64,000 nucleotides of DNA from Nereida ignava (lineage in GTDB: Bacteria > Pseudomonadota > Alphaproteobacteria > Rhodobacterales > Rhodobacteraceae), in the NCBI RefSeq assembly GCF_001049735.1, contig NZ_CVPC01000003.1, positions 267,414-331,413 of the forward strand, read 5' to 3'. The position numbers and the translations under genes are program-made. Below the pieces are notes generated by a model. It was not told the origin of the DNA. It saw nothing but the letters and a program-made list of their open reading frames with translations, and searched no databases. This document shows, in pieces, positions 59,328-64,000 of this stretch. Each line of letters opens with the position of its first letter. Position 1 is the stretch's first letter.

Positions 59328-59417
59328 GGACAGGTGGCCGAGTGGTCGAAGGCGCACGCCTGGAAAGTGTGTAGGCGGGAGACCGTCTCCAGGGTTCGAA
59401 TCCCTGTCTGTCCGCCA
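59328..59417 (+). tRNA. tRNA-Ser(GGA)
   Basis: A 90-base tRNA with a 7-bp acceptor stem (GGACAGG with TCTGTCC, last pair G-U), anticodon loop CTGGAAA with anticodon GGA at 59362-59364, a long class II variable arm, T-arm GGGTTCGAATCCC and an encoded CCA end. Its last 14 bases form the start of a 123-bp repeat and are the likely attachment site of the adjacent integrase. Confidence 0.97.
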
Positions 59418-59526
59418 CCTACTGCCTCACTAGCAGTGGCATATCCCAGATAAGCATCAGTTATTACTCACTTATTTAGGCTCGGCACTTGTCATGCCGT
59501 ACGTGAGTACTGACCAAATTGCTGAC
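59404..59526. repeat. Left copy of a perfect 123-bp inverted repeat (putative att region)
   Basis: This segment, from the tRNA-Ser 3' end to the third codon of the integrase, is identical to the reverse complement of 63293-63415 over all 123 bases. It contains ACTGC-N7-GCAGT (59421-59437) and CGGCA-N7-TGCCG (59483-59499), whose 7-base spacing suits tyrosine-recombinase core sites, and CTGACCAAA direct repeats at its right end. Confidence 0.95.
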
Positions 59527-59530
59527 CAAA
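59510..59530 (+). promoter_or_regulatory. Paired CTGACCAAA direct repeats over the integrase start
   Basis: CTGACCAAA occurs at 59510-59518 and 59522-59530 with a 12-base period, spanning the proposed TTG start. A matching pair (inverted) occurs at 63509-63530. The spacing and location at both ends suit arm-type integrase sites that could also repress integrase expression. Confidence 0.5.
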
Positions 59531-60688
59531 ACCATCCCCCATACTTTCATTCGTAATGGTTACTATTACTTTTCTCGTCGTGTCCCGTCTGACCTTCGAG
59601 ATCACTATTCTTACCATCGTATTGTCCAAGGGCTGCGCACGACGTCACCACAGAAAGCGAAGGTACAAGCCTCCATTATTTCTGCTAAGTTAGAAGCGTA
59701 TTGGAGCCAGGTACGATTGGCTAAGTCTGACGTGATTGGCATGTCCTTAGTTAAGGATTCATTTAGTGGCAGCTTAAAACTAGATGCAAAGCAGCCACAG
59801 AGCGATTGTCCGTCCCTCCTAGCTGCCTTGGAGGTTTATCTTGAGCAGAAGGGTAAAGGTCGCCCTAAGACCTTCCGTGTGGCTGCTGAGCGATCCTGTA
59901 ATTATCTGATTGGTCTATGTGGCAACAAACCCTTGTCAGATTATACACGCCAAGATGCGCTTCAATTCAGGGATTGGCTTGTTGCACGTGGACTTACAGG
60001 TTCCAGCATTACCCGTAACTTCTCTTATCTTAAGGCTGTCATTAACTTTGCCTTGTCAGAGTATGCACTGGATGTCCGAAACCCCTTCATCGGTGTCTAT
60101 CATGACCGTAATGCAGGGGTGTTGGTTCGTAAGCCAATTCCGATAGATGATATTCGAAACATTCAATCAGAGTGTCGTGTAATCGACGACGACATGCGGT
60201 GGTTGATAGCTTTAATTTCAGACACTGGCATGAGACTGGCTGAAGGGGCAGGGCTGCTTAAGCAGGACTTCATAGGTTTGGATACTGATCTCCCCTATGT
60301 CTGTGTTACCAAGCAGCCTTGGCGTAATCTGAAGACTGCCAGTAGCGAACGTAAGATACCCTTGGTCGGCGAAGCGTTGTGGGCTGCTAAACGCATAATA
60401 GAGGCAGACAATGGATCAGATTTTGCTTTCCCAAGGTATAACAGGGGATCAGCTACAACAGCTAACTCAGCGAGTGCAGCACTTAATAAGTGGTTAAAAC
60501 ATTACGTTCCTGATGGATGCACTATGCACAGCTTCAGACACTCAATGCGAGACAGGCTGAGGGCAGTTCAGTGTCCATCAGATATTACCGACCAAATAGG
60601 TGGTTGGGCGACTGACGGTGTAGGGCAGGGGTATGGTTCAGGATATCCTATGAGTGTGCTGCAGGAGTGGTTAGTCAAAGCTATTTAG
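59519..60688 (+). CDS. Tyrosine recombinase/integrase with DUF6538-like N-terminus
   Basis: A 389-residue site-specific recombinase. The N-terminal region (TFIRNGYYYFSRRVPSDLRDHY) resembles the DUF6538 module found on many rhodobacterial integrases; a SAM-like core-binding domain spans about 105-190. Catalytic residues are visible: Arg in DTGMRLAEGAG (about 238), Lys in SSERKIPL, His337 and Arg340 in HSFRH, Trp363, and the nucleophile Tyr376 in GSGYPM. The start is a TTG without a clear ribosome site, lying inside the 123-bp repeat. The gene is visibly AT-richer than the host genes. Confidence 0.9.
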   Translation: MLTKTIPHTFIRNGYYYFSRRVPSDLRDHYSYHRIVQGLRTTSPQKAKVQASIISAKLEAYWSQVRLAKSDVIGMSLVKDSFSGSLKLDAKQPQSDCPSLLAALEVYLEQKGKGRPKTFRVAAERSCNYLIGLCGNKPLSDYTRQDALQFRDWLVARGLTGSSITRNFSYLKAVINFALSEYALDVRNPFIGVYHDRNAGVLVRKPIPIDDIRNIQSECRVIDDDMRWLIALISDTGMRLAEGAGLLKQDFIGLDTDLPYVCVTKQPWRNLKTASSERKIPLVGEALWAAKRIIEADNGSDFAFPRYNRGSATTANSASAALNKWLKHYVPDGCTMHSFRHSMRDRLRAVQCPSDITDQIGGWATDGVGQGYGSGYPMSVLQEWLVKAI

Positions 60689-60744
60689 ACATTTGCTCGA
60701 TCTGCCTTGCTCCTTTAGATCACACCGGAACCTCCGATTTTTTG

Positions 60745-61071
60745 TTAGCCCTTATTCAAAGGCGTTGAGCCTGTCTCAATTCTCCGCATCAAGCCGTTTT
60801 CTTTTTGAATGTAGTAGAGAACAGCATCCTTGGTTCCATTTGGAAATGGTATCAAAAAGTGCATGATCAGTACGTCTTCATTTTCGTATAAGCAGCGCCG
60901 ATTTTCAGGTTTTATTTTCTGCATCATTGGCCCAAGCCGTTCAATGTATTCCGCCTTAGAGACGACCGTGCCTGAAGAGTGCATGATCATCTCGAGATTT
61001 GGATGACAAAGGCTGCCCAATAAGTCGGCGTTTTGTGTGTCCCACGCTTCAGCATATTGTTCGTAGATCAT
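60745..61071 (-). CDS. SnoaL-like/NTF2-fold protein
   Basis: A 108-residue cystatin-like-fold protein. YEQYAEAWDTQNADLLGSLCHPNLEMIMHSSG at the start is the usual SnoaL-type opening (helix, W-x3-D, then a strand), and RRIETG lies at the C-terminal end. Such folds serve as isomerases, hydrolases or small-molecule binders. It is the last of four minus-strand genes within the repeat-bracketed module, 59 bases after MAPEG. Confidence 0.75.
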   Translation of the reverse strand: MIYEQYAEAWDTQNADLLGSLCHPNLEMIMHSSGTVVSKAEYIERLGPMMQKIKPENRRCLYENEDVLIMHFLIPFPNGTKDAVLYYIQKENGLMRRIETGSTPLNKG

Positions 61072-61130
61072 TGTGTCTATTCTCCTGTATCTTGCCGGAT
61101 GTTTGAACGGCTAACAGGCGAGTGCAGGGA

Positions 61131-61595
61131 TCAGTTCAGCACAACGTTAAGGGTGTATAACGCCATCAGGACCACGATCACGGACCCGAGTGTATAGAAG
61201 GTTGCCCGCACTTCATGGCTACGTTGTGTGGCGTAAGCGATCGAGTGCAAAAGTCGCGCAACAACGAAACCATACAGCAGGATTTGAGCGAGTATTAAGC
61301 TTGGCTCAGCAAATACAAACAGTAACCCACTGATCCAAAACGCAGGGATATTCTCCAAATCATTACGGTGCATGCGACGTGAGCGTTCCACATAGTCGTT
61401 TGACTCAAGCTGCGAAACGTCTGGTGCTTTGTTGATCATACCTGGGCGCAAGTCTTCCGGGCTTGCCCAGCCTCCATTGACTTTGAGCATGCGGTAGACT
61501 GTCATCCACCCTTGACCCATTATCTTTAAGACCATGAGGGACGCTGCAACTGTATATACCAGAAATACAGGGTTCTGGAGGTTTAATAGGTCCAT
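61131..61595 (-). CDS. MAPEG-family membrane protein
   Basis: A 154-residue protein with four helices. ERSRRMHRNDLENIPAFWISGLLFV (about 70-94) is the MAPEG/microsomal-glutathione-transferase signature, with the Arg-rich loop and conserved N/E-N-x-P, and HSIAYATQRSHEVRATFYTLG follows. Members conjugate glutathione or reduce peroxides in membranes. It probably detoxifies lipophilic electrophiles; co-transcription with its small neighbours is likely. Confidence 0.88.
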   Translation of the reverse strand: MDLLNLQNPVFLVYTVAASLMVLKIMGQGWMTVYRMLKVNGGWASPEDLRPGMINKAPDVSQLESNDYVERSRRMHRNDLENIPAFWISGLLFVFAEPSLILAQILLYGFVVARLLHSIAYATQRSHEVRATFYTLGSVIVVLMALYTLNVVLN

Positions 61596-61706
61596 GTTTA
61601 TTCTCTAATGTTTTGTTTTGGGGGACTATAATCGGAGCAAAAAAGGCAAAACGTCTCTAATCTAGCATATTGGTTCTAATTGATTGCCTTGGACGATATT
61701 TATGGG

Positions 61707-62117
61707 TCAGCCATAAATAATGTCGGACATCGTAGCCATAATATAGATGTGCAAAGCTAACATTACCGCACTTACAATTATGGGTTCGTTGGATGCATTG
61801 ACACCCTCGATCTTGGACCATTCACTGTTGTTTGTCTGGATGGAAATGTACAAAAAAACTGCAGACCAAATTGTAGAAAACGCAAATAATTCCCAAGCTC
61901 CGGCTGGCGACGTAAGTAAAATTACTGCGTACATTATGCCTTGTGCGAGCGCGTATGCGCCCGTGACTTTTACCATCTGTTCGGCTGCGGGACCTATGCC
62001 CCACTGGGCGATTGCTTTGTCGGTTTGAACCAGACACCTGAACCCATAATAAAGCGCCATTAGTGTAGGGATTAGAATTGCAGTGAAATTTAATGCCCCG
62101 CCGGCTGCTTGAAACAT
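61707..62117 (-). CDS. Unknown four-helix membrane protein
   Basis: A 136-residue hydrophobic protein with four helices (ALNFTAILIPTLMALYYGF; a helix around GAYALAQGIMYAVILLT; AFSTIWSAVFLYISIQ; PIIVSAVMLALHIYIMATM). I do not recognise a family; the size and helix number are close to those of MAPEG-like and DUF4345-like proteins. It lies between the ABM-like gene and the MAPEG gene. Confidence 0.68.
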   Translation of the reverse strand: MFQAAGGALNFTAILIPTLMALYYGFRCLVQTDKAIAQWGIGPAAEQMVKVTGAYALAQGIMYAVILLTSPAGAWELFAFSTIWSAVFLYISIQTNNSEWSKIEGVNASNEPIIVSAVMLALHIYIMATMSDIIYG

Positions 62118-62150
62118 GGCAACTTCCTATTCTGGTTTGATTTTACTTAG

Positions 62151-62169
62151 GTAAGGCGGATGGCCTTAC
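62151..62169 (-). other. Perfect 7-bp hairpin between two cargo genes
   Basis: GTAAGGC-GGATG-GCCTTAC forms a perfect stem with a five-base loop in the 81-base gap between the ABM-like gene and the four-helix gene. No T-run follows on either strand, so it could be a processing or attenuation hairpin rather than a terminator. Confidence 0.4.
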
Positions 62170-62198
62170 ATATCTAACATCCCTCAACCACCTATTTG

Positions 62199-62522
62199 CT
62201 ACGCGCGGCTGTCGAAGAATAGCTCAGGCAGTGGAGGCGGTGGCGCATTCACATCTAACCCATGAACCTCAGCGGCAAATTCAGCAAATTCAGGCGGCAT
62301 GGTAGACATAATTTGTGCCCAACTCGCAGTAGGATCGTCACCTTCCATGGTAATAATTAGGAAATCACCATTTGGTGTTTGCTGAAAGAATGATCGTTCA
62401 TGAACACCTGCTTCCTCTCGCGACTTAGCGAAGTCAGGTGTTGAATTGACCTGCTCCATCATCGCTTTCCACTTGTCTAATTTGCCGGGTAAGATTGGCA
62501 TACACATAGCTAGCATTGGCAT
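62199..62522 (-). CDS. ABM-like (dimeric alpha/beta barrel) protein
   Basis: A 107-residue protein. MCMPILPGKLDKWKAMMEQV at the start, AGVHERSFFQQTPNGDFLIITMEG in the middle (strand-rich, conserved E-R/x-F), and ASWAQIM resemble short antibiotic-monooxygenase-like or DUF6176-like barrels. A Pro-rich tail follows. GGAGAG precedes the ATG. It is the first of the four minus-strand genes facing the TetR regulator. The function is unknown. Confidence 0.7.
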   Translation of the reverse strand: MPMLAMCMPILPGKLDKWKAMMEQVNSTPDFAKSREEAGVHERSFFQQTPNGDFLIITMEGDDPTASWAQIMSTMPPEFAEFAAEVHGLDVNAPPPPLPELFFDSRA

Positions 62523-62551
62523 TGTGCTCTCCTTGTTACGGTATCAAATGA

Positions 62552-62578
62552 ATTGGTACTTATCACTTACCAATGGTA
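62552..62578. promoter_or_regulatory. Probable TetR operator
   Basis: ATTGGTA at 62552-62558 and TACCAAT at 62568-62574 form a perfect 7-bp inverted repeat with nine bases between. The right half is shared with a second palindrome, TACCA-A-TGGTA at 62568-62578. It lies between the divergent TetR and ABM-like genes, 13 bases before the TetR ATG, where a TetR dimer would repress both directions. Confidence 0.65.
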
Positions 62579-62590
62579 GGTTGATTTCAA

Positions 62591-63193
62591 ATGCTTAATC
62601 AAGAAAATTCTATGGCTGAAATGAAAACGAATAAAAAAATACTGAATGCAGCACAGGACCTCCTTTCTAAGGGAGGCGCAAATGCAGTTTCTTTTGACAA
62701 AGTGGCCGCCGAATTGGGCATCACCAAACAGGCCGTGCTCTATTGGTTTCCATCCAAAAGCGCTCTGTTGGCGGCAATGTTTATTGATTGGCTTGATACA
62801 GAAGCTCAAGCGGCGGAAAAAGCGGTCAAATCGGCGAAAACGGCCAATGAAGCGATTAGCGCTTTTGTGACCGAGATTGTTTCCTTCCATGCCGAAAACT
62901 TTGACCGATTTCGAATGATGTACTTAGCGCCGCAAACGTTAAAGGTTGGCTCGCAAGTCAGTCGCAAAGAAGGAGCGATGGACGAAATCCATCAGGCTAC
63001 CTCGAAATTGTATGGCTACTTGGCTGAAAAACTTGATGGCTCTGCCGCGGAGGCACGGCAGACTGCCTTTGTCATTCATACTTCAGTCTTGGGTTTGGTC
63101 ATGATGCTGGCTCTCGCTGACAGTGTTTCGGACCCGTTAGCGCATTCCGAAAGCGAACTGGTGAACTCTCTTGTTGCCCGATTAATTACCTAA
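62591..63193 (+). CDS. TetR/AcrR-family regulator
   Basis: A 200-residue regulator (193 if the second ATG at 62612 is used). The N-terminal helix-turn-helix is ILNAAQDLLSKGGANAVSFDKVAAELGITKQAVLYWFPSKSALLAAMF (about 17-65 in segments), with a divergent all-helical ligand domain. It is divergent from the four-gene cargo unit and has a palindrome in the shared gap, so it most likely controls that unit and itself. The inducer is unknown. Confidence 0.9.
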   Translation: MLNQENSMAEMKTNKKILNAAQDLLSKGGANAVSFDKVAAELGITKQAVLYWFPSKSALLAAMFIDWLDTEAQAAEKAVKSAKTANEAISAFVTEIVSFHAENFDRFRMMYLAPQTLKVGSQVSRKEGAMDEIHQATSKLYGYLAEKLDGSAAEARQTAFVIHTSVLGLVMMLALADSVSDPLAHSESELVNSLVARLIT

Positions 63194-63292
63194 ATTACTA
63201 GGGCAAGTGGAGCACTGATTTCATCAATAAGCTCGCAGGACTGTCCTTGAAGACTGGAAAACATCTATAGTTCATGAAGCCTAACAGCATCA

Positions 63293-63415
63293 GTCAGCAA
63301 TTTGGTCAGTACTCACGTACGGCATGACAAGTGCCGAGCCTAAATAAGTGAGTAATAACTGATGCTTATCTGGGATATGCCACTGCTAGTGAGGCAGTAG
63401 GTGGCGGACAGACAG
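63293..63415. repeat. Right copy of the 123-bp repeat, inverted
   Basis: This is the exact reverse complement of 59404-59526. It includes the last 14 bases of tRNA-Ser and the first eight bases of the integrase frame, after which the two sequences part abruptly on both sides. No integrase follows it, so it is a copy of an element end, not a second gene. Confidence 0.95.
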
Positions 63416-63508
63416 TGAGTTTGGCTCCTATCTCATCCACCAACAATCAGTTAATACCCTGTAATCATTGGATATAGCATACCTTAGTTCACTACAATAA
63501 GGCGCATA

Positions 63509-63534
63509 TTGGTCAGTAATCTGGTCAGTAATTG
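63509..63534 (-). repeat. Paired GGTCAGTAAT direct repeats, right side
   Basis: GGTCAGTAA recurs at 63511 and 63523 with a 12-base period. The reverse complement contains CTGACCA twice, as in the pair over the integrase start, and the orientation is opposite. A single TTGGTCAG also lies at 63953-63960. Confidence 0.5.
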
Positions 63535-63720
63535 GTTGAGATGCATTTGACTTAGTGTCCTTATCCTACGGGCTTCTAAGAAGTTTCATTTGAGAGGTGG
63601 AAATAGCGATCTTTGTTGATGTTAAATCAGGTCGTTGTAAGCAAGAATTATTTTAACAATAACTTCGGCTTTCATGTCGATCGCAAGCGTTTAATCCAGG
63701 GCTCAATACAGCATAAAAAC

Positions 63721-63749
63721 TTGACAAAACAGTGACTTGATGCTATAAT
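63721..63749 (+). promoter_or_regulatory. Perfect consensus sigma-70 promoter
   Basis: TTGACA at 63721-63726 and TATAAT at 63744-63749 are separated by exactly 17 bases. Transcription would start near 63756 and run right, toward the window edge. No coding gene of useful length follows within the window. Confidence 0.75.
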
Positions 63750-63870
63750 AGTGGTACACTCGATGAAACCAATACTGTCACTTTGCTGCTGACTAACGAT
63801 ATATACCCCAAGGTCTACTGAGGCTACATAACAGTCAGCTTAGCCTTATCAAATATAACAGATTAGCAGT

Positions 63871-63894
63871 TCTTAATCTTGATAAAGATTAAGA
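63871..63894 (+). other. Perfect 10-bp hairpin downstream of the consensus promoter
   Basis: TCTTAATCTT at 63871-63880, loop GATA, and AAGATTAAGA at 63885-63894 pair completely. It lies about 115 bases into the predicted transcript. No T-run follows, so it is not a standard terminator. Confidence 0.6.
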
Positions 63895-64000
63895 GTTAAT
63901 ACCAAAGGTGTTAACAACATAGTCTCCCATAGGTGTTTGAAAAGTCTACTATTGGTCAGCTTTTAGGCTACGCCAACAGCCTTGTATCTATCAGCAGATA

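Larger units (their letters stand above)
63416..64000. other. Gene-poor, AT-rich tail of the island
   Basis: These 585 bases have no supported gene on either strand. They hold GGTCAGTAAT-type direct repeats, a perfect consensus promoter, and a long hairpin, listed separately. A short in-frame stretch near 63600-63658 (VEIAIFVDVKSGRCKQELF) has no matching context and may be a remnant. Confidence 0.6.

Noticed and set aside
59404..63415. Reading the 123-bp inverted repeats as terminal repeats of a DDE transposon
   Set aside because: The recombinase between them is a tyrosine integrase, not a DDE transposase. One copy starts within the tRNA-Ser 3' end, and no target-site duplication is seen next to the copies.
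63763..63792. Nine-codon frame (MKPILSLCC) after the consensus promoter, as a leader peptide
   Set aside because: It has no ribosome site and only a few bases of leader, and no regulated gene is visible downstream. It is mentioned only as part of the promoter finding.

Overview
The window looks like chromosomal DNA of a marine Rhodobacteraceae (Roseobacter group, Alphaproteobacteria). Supporting evidence: a split, circularly permuted tmRNA gene with an ANDN-type tag; the order lptF-lptG-lptD-surA-pdxA-rsmA; four-subunit sarcosine oxidase; the DMSP genes dmdA and acuI; trgA-trgB-cysK as known from Rhodobacter; and lineage-typical small families (DUF4167, DUF4169, DUF1289). Gene density is high, and many starts overlap the preceding stop by 1-8 bases. 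The assignment is by family recognition; no database search was run.

Layout. 1-3.2 kb: oxidoreductases (aldo/keto reductase, flavin-dependent monooxygenase, Gfo/Idh/MocA) around a GntR regulator. 3.3-8.0 kb: dusA, a TauE/SafE transporter and a 2OG-oxygenase-like gene, facing ccmI-ruvX-DUF1289. 8.2-13.7 kb: sarcosine oxidase soxB-soxD-soxA-soxG, with a small TTG-initiated membrane-protein gene on the opposite strand between soxB and soxD. 13.8-23 kb: sodB, rarD-like, a LysM protein, tyrS, anmK, a cupin, eno, an EamA exporter, a Fur-family regulator and a CBS protein. 23-26.7 kb: a tightly coupled mazG-nucleoside hydrolase-GNAT-selO operon. 26.8-30 kb: a frameshifted DUF1499 gene, prfA-prmC and a DUF4167 gene. 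30-37.5 kb: the outer-membrane assembly operon. 37.7-42 kb: pepA-holC facing sspB-fumC-DUF4169-RHH. 42.3-45.7 kb: an unknown membrane protein, tmRNA, DUF4345, an orphan PotD-type binding protein and a FadR-type regulator. 45.8-51.5 kb: DUF2182-DUF1326, then dmdA-acuI and a BCCT transporter (DMSP import and catabolism). 51.6-59.2 kb: a PLP enzyme, photolyase, CFA synthase, trgA-trgB-cysK and an AlaX editing enzyme.

From 59.3 kb to the right edge the character changes. A tRNA-Ser(GGA) gene is followed at once by a tyrosine integrase and AT-richer DNA. A perfect 123-bp sequence (tRNA 3' end through the integrase start) recurs in inverted orientation 3.8 kb away. Between the copies lie the integrase, a TetR regulator with a palindromic operator, and four small divergent genes (ABM-like, a four-helix membrane protein, MAPEG, SnoaL-like). 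Beyond the second copy there is no long gene, but there are further integrase-type repeats and a perfect consensus sigma-70 promoter reading toward the window edge. This repeat-bracketed module is the most unusual part of the window. Next in interest are the G8 frameshift in DUF1499, the dispersed 3'-end intergenic element, the palindrome cluster before the unknown gene at 42.3 kb, and the antisense small gene inside the sox operon.
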